Under the pieces are notes generated by a model, which saw only the letters and a program-made list of their open reading frames with translations, made no database searches and had not been told where the DNA came from. A stretch of 64,000 nt of DNA from CAWGQN01 sp963824885 (GTDB taxonomy: Bacteria > Actinomycetota > Actinomycetes > Actinomycetales > Microbacteriaceae): assembly GCA_963824885.1 (NCBI GenBank), contig CAWGQN010000010.1:1-64000 (forward strand), in the 5' to 3' direction. This document shows, one piece after another, positions 24,980 through 33,872 of this stretch (its first letter is position 1; every line of letters begins with the position of its first letter). A program made the position numbers and the translations under genes.

Positions 24980-26317
24980 ATGGACAAGCAACGGGACTTT
25001 GTTCTCCGAACGATCGAAGAGCGCGGCGTTCAGTTCGTTCGCCTGTGGTTCACCGACGTTGTCGGCACCCTCAAGTCGGTTGCGATTGCGCCGGCCGAAG
25101 TCGAAGGTGCCTTTGCTGAGGGGATGGGTTTTGACGGTTCTGCAATTGAAGGACTAACACGCTCGTTCGAGGCGGACGTCCTCGCGCACCCAGATCCGTC
25201 GACATTCCAAATCTTGCCGTGGCGAGGAGAAATCGATCCGACAGCGCGAATGTTTTGCGATGTCACAACTCCCGACGGACAGCCCGCGGTTGCCGATCCG
25301 CGAAACGTTCTTAAGCGAACTCTCGAAAAGGCTTCGGGACGCGGCTTTACTTTTTACACGCATCCAGAGATCGAATTTTACTTGCTCACGTCGTCGGCCG
25401 TGGGGCCGAATGGACCAGAGCCGGTTGATTCTGCCGGTTATTTTGACAGCGTTCCCGGCGGCACCGCGCACGATTTCCGTCGGCGATCAGTGCGTATTCT
25501 TGAAGAATTGGGAATATCGGTTGAATTCAGCCACCACGAAGCCGGTCCTGGTCAAAATGAGATTGACTTACGGTATGCGGATGCTTTGACGATGGCCGAC
25601 AACATCATGACGTTTCGGACGGTGATCAAAGAGGTCGCGATTGAGCAGGGCGTCTACGCGACCTTCATGCCGAAGCCGTTTTCGCGCCATCCCGGTTCGG
25701 GTATGCACACCCACATGTCGTTGTTCGAGGGCGATGTCAACGCTTTCTTCGAAGCCGGAGCGACGTATCAGCTCTCGGGTGTGGGTCGACACTTTATTGC
25801 GGGGGTCTTGCGTCACGCTCCCGAAATTACCGCGGTCACCAACCAGTTTGTCAATTCGTATAAGAGGCTCTGGGGCGGTCACGAGGCCCCCAGTTTTGTG
25901 TGTTGGGGTCACAACAATCGTTCAGCTCTCGTGCGAGTTCCTCTCTATAAACCGAATAAGGGTCAAAGCTCGCGAATTGAGTATCGGGCGATTGATTCGG
26001 CGGCAAACCCGTATCTCTCGTACGCGCTTTTGCTCGCCGCGGGTCTGAAGGGAATAGAAGAAGAATATGAGCTCCCAGCCGAGGCGGAAGATGACGTGTG
26101 GAGTCTTAGCGACGAAGAGCGCCGCGCGCTCGGTTTTGATCCACTACCCGAGAGTCTTGACCGCGCGATTGCCCTCATGGAAGAGTCGGAACTCGTTGCC
26201 GAAACGCTTGGCGAGCGTGTCTTCACGTATGTCCTCCTCAACAAACGGCGTGACTGGAATGATTATCGCGCGCAAGTGACGCCGTTTGAGCTGACGACTA
26301 ACCTCGAGATACTTTGA
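24980..26317 (+). CDS. glnA2: Glutamine synthetase, GlnA2 type
   Basis: Type I glutamine synthetase-family enzyme of 445 residues, matching the length of actinobacterial GlnA2. Family motifs: MGFDGSAIEG, HPEIEFYLL, NEIDLRYADALTMADNIM, FMPKPFSRHPGSGMHTHMSL, RIEYRAIDSAANPYL. At the adenylylation position, where GlnA1 has DLYELSPEE, it reads DDVWSLSDEE, with no Tyr, so GlnE should not modify it. In other actinobacteria GlnA2-type proteins are accessory or act on polyamines (inference for this one). It leads the pair glnA2-glnE with 36 bp between. Confidence 0.9.
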   Translation: MDKQRDFVLRTIEERGVQFVRLWFTDVVGTLKSVAIAPAEVEGAFAEGMGFDGSAIEGLTRSFEADVLAHPDPSTFQILPWRGEIDPTARMFCDVTTPDGQPAVADPRNVLKRTLEKASGRGFTFYTHPEIEFYLLTSSAVGPNGPEPVDSAGYFDSVPGGTAHDFRRRSVRILEELGISVEFSHHEAGPGQNEIDLRYADALTMADNIMTFRTVIKEVAIEQGVYATFMPKPFSRHPGSGMHTHMSLFEGDVNAFFEAGATYQLSGVGRHFIAGVLRHAPEITAVTNQFVNSYKRLWGGHEAPSFVCWGHNNRSALVRVPLYKPNKGQSSRIEYRAIDSAANPYLSYALLLAAGLKGIEEEYELPAEAEDDVWSLSDEERRALGFDPLPESLDRAIALMEESELVAETLGERVFTYVLLNKRRDWNDYRAQVTPFELTTNLEIL

Positions 26318-26353
26318 TTCCGTGATTGCGTATCCAGCTTCCCGACGCGAGTA

Positions 26354-29300
26354 ATGCACCGCACGCAAACGAGGCTTACCGATCTCGCTCGCGCGGGTTT
26401 TTCCGACCTGGATCGATCACTCGAGTTATTGAGCGAGGCCGAATCCCTTTCCGGTTGCGGCCACACGACGATGCTTCGAGATCTGGGCACCGCGGCAGAC
26501 CCAGATAGTGCTCTTGACGGGCTTGTTTTCCTGCTTCGTGCGGCGCCGACGGCGATGGCGCAGCTCCTCGCGATGTCATCCGTGAATCCCGCGCAGTCGG
26601 AATCCCGAGGAAGCTCGCCCTTGGAGCGACTCATAATCGTCATTGGAGCGTCAAGCGGGTTGTGCGATTTCTTCGTGAGGAACCCCGACCACATTGCGTC
26701 ACTTTTTGCTCGTCCGCCCTACCTGCCGCTCGCGCACGATTTACGCGTTGACCTTCTCGAGTCGGTCAACGGTTGCGACGGTTTCGCCCGGCTCTCGAGC
26801 TCGTTCACCGCGGAAGACGCGTGGACCGCAATGAGGTCTCGGTATCGTAGCCACCTCGCGCGCATCGCTGCGTACGATTTGGGCGTTGCAGACCCTGTTG
26901 CCGAGGTTGATGCGGTTGCGGCGACTCTCGCTGATCTGGCGGCCGCCACACTCGAAGCGTCTCTCGCAGTTGCGCGCACGAGCATCACCGCACCGGATCG
27001 TGACAATTCACATTCCGGCACGTTTTTGCGCACCGAGGTTGAGGCAACGCGGTTCGCGGTCATTGGCATGGGGAAAGCGGGCGCAAGAGAATTAAACTAT
27101 GCCAGCGATGTCGACGTCATTTTTGTGGCCGAAGGAAACGCGCGGGCGAATCTTTCCGATGCCCGGGCAATAGACATTGCGACGCGCCTCGCGAAGCTCG
27201 TGATACGGGGAGTGGCATCGCCGGGCGTCGAACCCGCACTGTGGGACATCGACACCAACCTCCGCCCGGAGGGCAAAGACGGAGTGCTCGTCAGAACGCT
27301 CGGTTCGCATATCGCGTATTACGAACGATGGGCCAAGAGTTGGGAATTTCAGGCACTTATTAAAGCCCGACCGCTCGCGGGCGACCGTGATCTTGGCACT
27401 CGTTATTGTGTCGCACTCTCGCCGTTCGTCTGGGACAGCGCGGGTCGTGAACAGTTCGTCGAGTCGGTGCAACGCATGCGCGCGCGCGTGATCGAAGCCC
27501 TCCCGCCGGATGAGATCGAATTTCAGCTCAAGCTCGGTCCGGGGGGATTGCGGGACATAGAATTTACGGTTCAATTGCTTCAGCTCGTCCACGGCCGCGG
27601 TGACGAATCGGTGCGCCACGCGAACACACAAGAGGCTCTCGCGGCACTTGCCACGAGCGGATACATTGGTCGCAGCGAAGCGGCCGAATTCGCGCACGAC
27701 TATCGGGTGTTGCGGCTTCTCGAACACCGTCTGCAGCTTCACCACCTCCGGCGCACGCACGTGATTCCCGAGCTCGAGCGGGAACAGCGCGTCCTCGCGC
27801 GCTCAACCGGCTTGGCGACAACGGCCGCGGGAGTCATCGAATACTGGAGCGATGTCAAACACCGGGTGAAAACACTTCACGAGAGGCTTTTCTATCGGCC
27901 CTTGCTCGCGGCGGTTGCGTCAATTTCTGGCGAAGGCCGCAACCTAACGGGTGCTCAAGCGCAAGCGCGTTTGGCGTCAATCGGCTTCGACGATCCACGC
28001 GGCGCTCTCGCCCATATTGCGGCGTTGACATCGGGAATATCGCGCCGTGCGGCGATCCAGCGCACTCTCTTGCCCGTCATTCTTCAGTGGATCGCGGATG
28101 GTTCCGATCCAGACTACGGCCTCCTTGCGTTTCGCAGGTTGAGCGAGAATCTCGCGTCATCGTATTGGTTTCTTCGAATGCTGCGCGACTCATCTGGCGC
28201 TGCAAGACGACTCGCTACCGTGCTCTCCGGTTCGCGTTTTATCGGCGAGCTTGTCGAACACCTCCCCGATACCGTCGCGTGGCTGGATCACGAGAGCAAC
28301 CTCACACCTCGGCCAGTGGACGATTGCCGCGAAGAAATCTCGGCAATTCTCGTCCGACACTCAACGCCCGAGGGGGCCGCGGCGGCATTGAGAGCGTTTC
28401 GCCGCCGCGAATCCTTGCGCCTAGCATTTTCGACGGCGCTTGGTCTGTGTACATTTGACGAACTCGCTTACGGATTGAGTGATGTGACGACCGTGTATTT
28501 GGATGGCGTCGTTTCGGTTATTCGCCGAACTCTCCCCGAGTCTCATCGCGCAGATTTCGAATTCGCCGTCATCGCGTTGGGCCGATACGGAGGCCGAGAA
28601 CTCGGGTTTGGATCAGACACCGACGTCATGTACGTGTATCGCTCGCGCGCCCACGACGGTGAGTCGGCACAAGCACTCGCGCAGAAATTTGTCGCGCTTA
28701 TCGCTCACATGACGGACGATGACCGGCTTCCCTTTCAGCTCGACGTGGGACTACGACCCGAAGGAAAAAACGGCCCGCTCGTGCGATCCCTTGATTCTTA
28801 CCGTGCGTATTATCAGCGGTGGTCGCGTCCGTGGGAAGCGCAAGCGCTTTTGAGAGCGAGAGGTGTCGCGGGCACTGCACCTCTTATCGAGGCGTTCGTG
28901 GCGATGATTGACACGATCCGCTTTCCTCTCGTCATGACGCCGAGCGATAGCGGAGATGTGCGCCGAATGAAGGCGCGGGTCGAGCGCGAGCGCTTGCCGC
29001 GCGGTGCAGACCCGTGGCGCCACGCGAAACTGGGCCGTGGATCACTCAGCGATGTTGAGTGGCTTATCCAGCTCATTCAGTTGAAGCACGGGAATGAATT
29101 CCCTGAATTGCGCACCACATCGACCATGCGAGCCCTCGAGGAAGCGGTCAAGGCCGGATTTATTGACGATGCGGATGCGTCGACGCTTCGCGCCGCGTGG
29201 CACATCGCGTCGCGCGTGCGATCAGCAGCCACACTGTTGACGAATCGCTCGAGCGACGCACTGCCCGCCGATCAGCGGGCACTCGAGGGGATCTCTCGAA

Positions 29301-29404
29301 TTCTTGGATATCCGCCTCGGTCTGCCAATATCGTCGAACACGACTATTTGGCCGCAACCCGGCGCTCACGTGCCGTCTTTGAACGCCTCTTTTACACGCC
29401 GTAG
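26354..29404 (+). CDS. glnE: Glutamine synthetase adenylyltransferase/adenylyl-removing enzyme
   Basis: Adds AMP to, and removes it from, a Tyr of glutamine synthetase according to nitrogen status. 1016 residues with two nucleotidyltransferase domains: GMGKAGARELNYASDVDVIF around residues 237-257 (adenylyl-removing half) and ALGRYGGRELGFGSDTDVMY around 740-760 (adenylyltransferase half). Each is followed by the usual LRPEGK(D/N)G.LVR motif. It is flanked by both glutamine synthetases, and its target is expected to be the convergent GlnA1. The last 13 bases overlap the 3' end of glnA1 on the other strand. Confidence 0.94.
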   Translation: MHRTQTRLTDLARAGFSDLDRSLELLSEAESLSGCGHTTMLRDLGTAADPDSALDGLVFLLRAAPTAMAQLLAMSSVNPAQSESRGSSPLERLIIVIGASSGLCDFFVRNPDHIASLFARPPYLPLAHDLRVDLLESVNGCDGFARLSSSFTAEDAWTAMRSRYRSHLARIAAYDLGVADPVAEVDAVAATLADLAAATLEASLAVARTSITAPDRDNSHSGTFLRTEVEATRFAVIGMGKAGARELNYASDVDVIFVAEGNARANLSDARAIDIATRLAKLVIRGVASPGVEPALWDIDTNLRPEGKDGVLVRTLGSHIAYYERWAKSWEFQALIKARPLAGDRDLGTRYCVALSPFVWDSAGREQFVESVQRMRARVIEALPPDEIEFQLKLGPGGLRDIEFTVQLLQLVHGRGDESVRHANTQEALAALATSGYIGRSEAAEFAHDYRVLRLLEHRLQLHHLRRTHVIPELEREQRVLARSTGLATTAAGVIEYWSDVKHRVKTLHERLFYRPLLAAVASISGEGRNLTGAQAQARLASIGFDDPRGALAHIAALTSGISRRAAIQRTLLPVILQWIADGSDPDYGLLAFRRLSENLASSYWFLRMLRDSSGAARRLATVLSGSRFIGELVEHLPDTVAWLDHESNLTPRPVDDCREEISAILVRHSTPEGAAAALRAFRRRESLRLAFSTALGLCTFDELAYGLSDVTTVYLDGVVSVIRRTLPESHRADFEFAVIALGRYGGRELGFGSDTDVMYVYRSRAHDGESAQALAQKFVALIAHMTDDDRLPFQLDVGLRPEGKNGPLVRSLDSYRAYYQRWSRPWEAQALLRARGVAGTAPLIEAFVAMIDTIRFPLVMTPSDSGDVRRMKARVERERLPRGADPWRHAKLGRGSLSDVEWLIQLIQLKHGNEFPELRTTSTMRALEEAVKAGFIDDADASTLRAAWHIASRVRSAATLLTNRSSDALPADQRALEGISRILGYPPRSANIVEHDYLAATRRSRAVFERLFYTP

Positions 29405-30816
29405 TACAGTTCGTATTCGAACGGGTGTGGGCGCCTGGCAATCGGCGCAATTTCATTGTCGCGCTTGTAGGAGATCCACGTTTCGATGAGGTCGGTTGTG
29501 AAGACATTTCCTTCACATAAGAATGTATTGTCGTTCTCGAGGGCATCGAGGGCCTTGTCTAAGCTCGCGGGAACTTGGGGAATATCTTTCGCTTCTTCGG
29601 GAGAAAGCTCGTAAAGATCCTTGTCGACGGGCTCGTGCGGTTCAATACGATTCTTGACACCGTCGATTCCCGCCATGAGTTGAGCGGCAAAAGCAAGATA
29701 CGGGTTGCCTGACGCGTCGGGGGCACGAAATTCAATGCGTTTCGTTTTGGGATTGCTTCCCGTGATCGGAATTCGGATTGATGCGGAACGATTGCCCGCC
29801 GAATACACCAAATTAACGGGTGCTTCGAAGCCGGGAATCAACCGATGGTAACTATTGACCGTTGGGTTTGTGAAAGCCAGGACCGCGGGAGCGTGTTTGA
29901 GAAGGCCGCCGATGTACCAGCGGGCGAGATCTGATAATCCGGCATAGCCCGCCTCATCGTAGAAAAGTGGGTTTTTCCCATTCCACAACGATTGATGCGT
30001 GTGCATTCCTGACCCGTTGTCGCCGAAGAGAGGCTTGGGCATAAACGTTGCCGTTTTCCCCCACGCGCGGGCAACGTTTTTGACAATGTACTTGAATTTA
30101 AGAATGTCGTCGGCCGCGCGCACGAGAGTATTGAACCGATAGTTGATTTCGCACTGACCAGCGGTGCCGACTTCGTGGTGGGCACGCTCGAGGTCGAGAC
30201 CCGCATCAATGAGCTTGAGAGAAATGTCGTCGCGAAGGTCCGCGTGCTGATCGACGGGACTCACGGGAAAGTACCCGCCCTTGTACGGCGTCTTATTTGC
30301 GAGGTTACCGCCTTCTTCGCGGCGACCAGAATTCCACGCTCCCTCGCTCGAATCAACCGCGTAAAAGCTTTGATTTGGTGTCACATCATAGCGAACATCG
30401 TCAAAAATGTAGAATTCCGCCTCCGGTGCAAAAAATGCGGTGTCGGCGACGCCCGATGAGGCGAGATATTTTTCCGCTTTTTTTGCGACCTGCCGCGGGT
30501 CACGGTGGTAGATTTCTCCACTCCTCGGGTTGAAGATATCGAAGATCAGAACCAGCGTTCTCTCGGTGCGGAACGGATCAATGTACGCGGTCGAGACATC
30601 CGGGATGAGTTGCATATCGGACTCATGAATCGAGGCGAAACCGCGAATCGAGGAACCGTCAAAGAGTTGGCCAACTGAAAAGAAGTCTTCGTCGACTTGT
30701 GACGCGGGAATGTTAAAGTGCTGTTGCACTCCCGGCAGATCAGTGAATCGAATATCGAGGAACGTGACGCCGGTCTCGTTGATGAAGGAGAGCACTTCTG
30801 AAGAGTCACTAAACAC
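29392..30816 (-). CDS. glnA: Glutamine synthetase, GlnA1 (type I, adenylylatable)
   Basis: Main ammonium-assimilating enzyme. 474 residues from GTG 30816 (VFSDSSEVLSFINETG), chosen because GGAG lies nine bases upstream and the start matches other Microbacteriaceae; a longer frame to 30852 is unlikely. Motifs: LFDGSSIRGF, FAPEAEFYIFDDVRY, NEYRF-type region CEINYRFNTLV, MPKPLFGDNGSGMHTHQSLW, RIEFRAPDASGNPYLAF. The adenylylation Tyr is in KDLYELSPEE at about residue 402. Upstream, four GAAAC-type pentamers at 11-bp spacing suggest GlnR control. Confidence 0.95.
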   Translation of the reverse strand: MFSDSSEVLSFINETGVTFLDIRFTDLPGVQQHFNIPASQVDEDFFSVGQLFDGSSIRGFASIHESDMQLIPDVSTAYIDPFRTERTLVLIFDIFNPRSGEIYHRDPRQVAKKAEKYLASSGVADTAFFAPEAEFYIFDDVRYDVTPNQSFYAVDSSEGAWNSGRREEGGNLANKTPYKGGYFPVSPVDQHADLRDDISLKLIDAGLDLERAHHEVGTAGQCEINYRFNTLVRAADDILKFKYIVKNVARAWGKTATFMPKPLFGDNGSGMHTHQSLWNGKNPLFYDEAGYAGLSDLARWYIGGLLKHAPAVLAFTNPTVNSYHRLIPGFEAPVNLVYSAGNRSASIRIPITGSNPKTKRIEFRAPDASGNPYLAFAAQLMAGIDGVKNRIEPHEPVDKDLYELSPEEAKDIPQVPASLDKALDALENDNTFLCEGNVFTTDLIETWISYKRDNEIAPIARRPHPFEYELYYGV

Positions 30817-30889
30817 GACGAGAACTCCATTTCGCTGGATGAAAAATGACAACTATGGTCGCGGCCAACGCTCACAATAACCGGAGCAC

Positions 30890-30927
30890 GTTTCAGTGCG
30901 GTATCACCGACGTTTCTGGAATGTTTC
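30890..30927 (-). promoter_or_regulatory. GlnR-like operator array upstream of glnA1
   Basis: On the plus strand: GTTTC 30890-30894, GTATC 30901-30905, GTTTC 30912-30916, GTTTC 30923-30927, each separated by exactly six bases. Read toward glnA1 this is GAAAC-n6-GAAAC-n6-GATAC-n6-GAAAC. Actinobacterial GlnR sites are alternating GTnAC and GAAAC half-sites with six-base spacers, so the pattern fits in spacing and largely in sequence. It lies 75-110 bp before the glnA1 start and also upstream of the divergent RDD gene. Confidence 0.6.
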
Positions 30928-30940
30928 GCGCCGCGAAACA
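30922..30940. repeat. 19-base perfect palindrome next to the pentamer array
   Basis: TGTTTCGCG and CGCGAAACA flank a single central C at 30931. The left arm contains the last pentamer of the GlnR-like array, and the right arm supplies a GAAAC in the opposite orientation seven bases away. It lies 19 bp before the ATG of the RDD gene, so it could be a separate operator for that gene. Confidence 0.5.
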
Positions 30941-30958
30941 GTCTAAAGTTGCCCGGTG

Positions 30959-31411
30959 ATGGCTTCAGAGTCTACCCCCGAAACGTTTGGACGCGCGCGT
31001 CCCAGCACGTGGCCTGGGGAGCGTCTTGGACTCCCAAAAACCGGCCCGCGGTCCGTCGCGCGAGTTGGTCGCCGTCTCATGGCAATTGCGGTGGATTGGG
31101 CGATTGCGAGCGGAATATCCGCCGCGTTGTTGGGTTACGCGCCGTGGGCGACGCTCGGAATTTTCGCGATCATGCACCTCATCTTCACGCCGACTCTGGG
31201 CGGAAGCATTGGGCACCGCACCGCGGGATTGACCGTGGTCAATCTTCACGGCGGCTGGGTTGGCGTGTGGCGCCCCGCGATACGAACGCTTTTGCTTGTG
31301 ATCGTGCTTCCCGCGCTCGTGTGGGATTCGGATCAGCGGGGGTTTCACGACGTCGTCGCACGAACCGTGCTTATCCGATCAGCGCGGACCCGAGGGGCGC
31401 CTCGGCGTTAG
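30959..31411 (+). CDS. RDD-family membrane protein
   Basis: About 150 residues. The RDD domain starts at VARVGRRLMAIAVDWAIASG (Arg, then Asp in the first membrane helix) and ends SDQRGFHDVVARTVL. Three membrane segments are visible. RDD proteins are poorly characterised small membrane proteins; one between glnA1 and DUF4191 is common in Micrococcales. ATG 30959 is preceded directly by a GTG codon that could serve instead. It overlaps the convergent DUF4191 gene by four bases. Confidence 0.85.
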   Translation: MASESTPETFGRARPSTWPGERLGLPKTGPRSVARVGRRLMAIAVDWAIASGISAALLGYAPWATLGIFAIMHLIFTPTLGGSIGHRTAGLTVVNLHGGWVGVWRPAIRTLLLVIVLPALVWDSDQRGFHDVVARTVLIRSARTRGAPRR

Positions 31412-32118
31412 CGGGCGCGTTGAGGACGCACCCGCGCGGGATCAATCCCCTTGGGAATGGGCAATTGCGCTGATCCCAAGGATGAGAGCCTTTTGCTGAC
31501 GGCGAGAACTTCTGCCTTTGTTAGGGTTCGTTTGATTCGCGCTAGTTTTTTGGGAATCATGCGCAGTGGGATCGAATCGGCGTCGGGACCGACTCGCAAA
31601 TATGTCACGGGAACGTTGGGAATAATTCGAGTGACCTTCCGACGCTCATCATCGAGCATTCGATTCGTTCGACTTCGTACTCCTTCGCTAATGAGAACAA
31701 CTCCGCCGCGACCCACCGCTCGATAGATCGCGTCGTACGTCTTACCGTTGACCGCGACGGGCATTTCACTTCCGGTCCACGTGCGTCGGAGGGAGCTCCG
31801 CAAGACGGCTCCGACCGCCCCTGGCTGCCCTTCAATTTGAGCGTATGTTGCTCGTTCGGCGCGTCGACCTAGAACGATCAGGGCGCCGAGCACTCCGGCC
31901 AAGATTCCGGAAACAACCCACAGGGCAAGGACAAAACCGTTTCCGGAATTGAAGAAGAGACCCGACACCGTGCCGACTACTCCCGGAAGCACGAAGGCGA
32001 TTGTGACATAGAGCGTCGCCCGCGAGTCATTCCGTCGGGTCATTTGAAAGACCTCAAACATTTGTGTGAGGCGACCGGGTTTCTTGGGAGCGGAGATCTT
32101 CTGTTGAGCGCGTGCCAT
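31408..32118 (-). CDS. DUF4191 membrane protein
   Basis: 236 residues. Basic N-terminus with LTQMFEVFQMTRRNDSRATL, two membrane segments (about residues 40-60 and 65-85, VTIAFVLPGVVGTVSGLFF and VVSGILAGVLGALIVLG), then a cytosolic domain containing GRGGVVLISEG and VTRIIPNVPVTYLRVG. This layout is typical of DUF4191 proteins that lie beside lipA in actinobacteria. Function unknown. The gene is 81 bp downstream of the lipA stop on the same strand. Confidence 0.87.
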   Translation of the reverse strand: MARAQQKISAPKKPGRLTQMFEVFQMTRRNDSRATLYVTIAFVLPGVVGTVSGLFFNSGNGFVLALWVVSGILAGVLGALIVLGRRAERATYAQIEGQPGAVGAVLRSSLRRTWTGSEMPVAVNGKTYDAIYRAVGRGGVVLISEGVRSRTNRMLDDERRKVTRIIPNVPVTYLRVGPDADSIPLRMIPKKLARIKRTLTKAEVLAVSKRLSSLGSAQLPIPKGIDPARVRPQRAR

Positions 32119-32199
32119 GTCTTCCAGACTATCGAGCCGAATTACTCAACGAAACGCGACGCCGTCCCACCGTGTCGAGGTGCCCTTGGATTGTCGTCT

Positions 32200-33189
32200 C
32201 TACGAAACGCTCTGTGCGAATCCAAGCGAGGCGTCAGCAAGGTGCCGAAGGGAATCGGGAAGTTCGACTCCTTTTTTGGTCATTGATTGAGCCCACAATC
32301 GGCCCGCACGGTAAGATGATCGCACAAGAGGACCGGAGAGAACCCCGAGAAATCCGATGTCTTCGGCTTCGCGCGTTAGTTCGACGAACTCTTCGGGTCG
32401 AACCCACCGTGAAACCGGATGGTGGCGCGAACTCGGGCGAAGGTATTGCGTGATCGTGACGATGTCGGTTCCCGCGTCGTGAAGATCACGCAAGGCCTCC
32501 GTCACCTCGTGGCGTTCTTCCCCCATTCCAAGGATCAGATTAGATTTGGTAATGAGTCCGGCGGCTCGGCCTTGAGCGAGGACGTCGAGGGAGCGTTCAT
32601 ATCGAAACGCTGGCCGAATGCGCTTGAAAATGCGCGGAACGGTTTCAACGTTGTGGGCAAAGACTTCGGGACGCGCCGAGAACACTTCGCCGAGGTGCGT
32701 CGCGGAGCCAGAAAAGTCCGGCACCAAAATTTCAACTCCCGTTCCCGGACTCTGGCGGTGTATTTCGCGGATCGTTTCCGCGTACAACCACGACCCCTCA
32801 TCGGGCAAGTCGTCGCGAGCGACACCGGTAACGGTCGCATATCGAAGCTCCATTTTTACGACAGATTCTGCGACCCGACGCGGCTCGTCAGTGTCGTAGT
32901 CGGCCGGTTTTCCGGTATCGATTTGGCAAAAATCACAGCGCCGCGTGCACTGAGATCCGCCGATCAGGAACGTCGCCTCGCGGTCTTCCCAGCACTCGAA
33001 TATGTTCGGACAGCCCGCTTCTTGACACACGGTGTGGAGATTTTCACTCGTAACGAGCTTGTGTAGCTCGGTGTACTCAGGACCCATTTTCGCTCGAGTT
33101 TTGATCCACTCGGGTTTCCGCTCAATGGGGGTCTCGGCATTTCGAACCTCGAGGCGTAGCATTCTCCTTCCGCGGGGGTCTGTGCTCAC
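32200..33189 (-). CDS. lipA: Lipoyl synthase
   Basis: Radical-SAM enzyme inserting two sulfurs into octanoyl groups on lipoyl domains, here the E2 encoded 2 kb away. 329 residues. The auxiliary cluster Cys are in CQEAGCPNIFEC (C-x4-C-x5-C) and the SAM cluster in CTRRCDFC. C-terminal SGPLVRSSYRAGRLW is family-typical. The GTG start overlaps the lipB stop by four bases (GTGA), so the pair is translationally coupled. Confidence 0.96.
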   Translation of the reverse strand: MSTDPRGRRMLRLEVRNAETPIERKPEWIKTRAKMGPEYTELHKLVTSENLHTVCQEAGCPNIFECWEDREATFLIGGSQCTRRCDFCQIDTGKPADYDTDEPRRVAESVVKMELRYATVTGVARDDLPDEGSWLYAETIREIHRQSPGTGVEILVPDFSGSATHLGEVFSARPEVFAHNVETVPRIFKRIRPAFRYERSLDVLAQGRAAGLITKSNLILGMGEERHEVTEALRDLHDAGTDIVTITQYLRPSSRHHPVSRWVRPEEFVELTREAEDIGFLGVLSGPLVRSSYRAGRLWAQSMTKKGVELPDSLRHLADASLGFAQSVS

Positions 33190-33821
33190 GCCGCTACCTC
33201 CGAAAACGAATTAAATTCAGCGCACACAAGAGATGCGACATCGCGGGTTGTCACGGTGTGACCGACCTCTCGCGTCAGGCTCGTGACACCCGCGTCGCGA
33301 AGTCCGCACGCGACGATATTTTCATACCGGTCAAACGCGTTATTGCAGTTAAGCGCAAAGCCGTGCATGGTCACTCCTTGAGAAACTCGAATACCAATTG
33401 CGGCTATTTTTTCGGCGACGTGCGCCCGATGCACCCACACGCCTGATCGGCCGTCGATCCGTCCGCTATCGACACCACACTGCGCGACGACGCTGATGAG
33501 AACTCCCTCAAGCGCGCGCACATACGCAACGACGTCAATCGGGTCGGGAAGGCGGATTATTGGATACCCAACAAGTTGTCCCGGACCGTGCCACGTGATT
33601 TTCCCTCCGCGATCAACGTGAACGACGGGCGTTCCATCGGCGGGATACTCGGATGGATCTGTCCGCTTGCCGGCGGTATAGACGGATGGGTGCTCCACCA
33701 GCAACAGGGTATCTGGAGCCTCGCCCGCGACGACTCGCGCATGAATGGCGCGCTGACGCTCAAGGCCTTCGTCATACGGAACGGGGTGGGCACCGAGACC
33801 CGCGATCACACACTCGAGCAT
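33186..33821 (-). CDS. lipB: Octanoyltransferase
   Basis: Moves octanoyl from ACP to lipoyl domains, the step before LipA. 211 residues. The catalytic Lys is in VAEKIAAIGIRVS and the Cys in NIVACGLRDAGV; the HxxxG-type motif GKITWHGPGQLVGYPI is present. It leads a lipB-lipA operon, with start 52 bp from the divergent pseudokinase gene. Confidence 0.95.
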   Translation of the reverse strand: MLECVIAGLGAHPVPYDEGLERQRAIHARVVAGEAPDTLLLVEHPSVYTAGKRTDPSEYPADGTPVVHVDRGGKITWHGPGQLVGYPIIRLPDPIDVVAYVRALEGVLISVVAQCGVDSGRIDGRSGVWVHRAHVAEKIAAIGIRVSQGVTMHGFALNCNNAFDRYENIVACGLRDAGVTSLTREVGHTVTTRDVASLVCAEFNSFSEVAA

Positions 33822-33872
33822 TGAATCAGTCTACGCAGCGATAAGCGCGCTCACAGCCATGGAGTATCGCTT

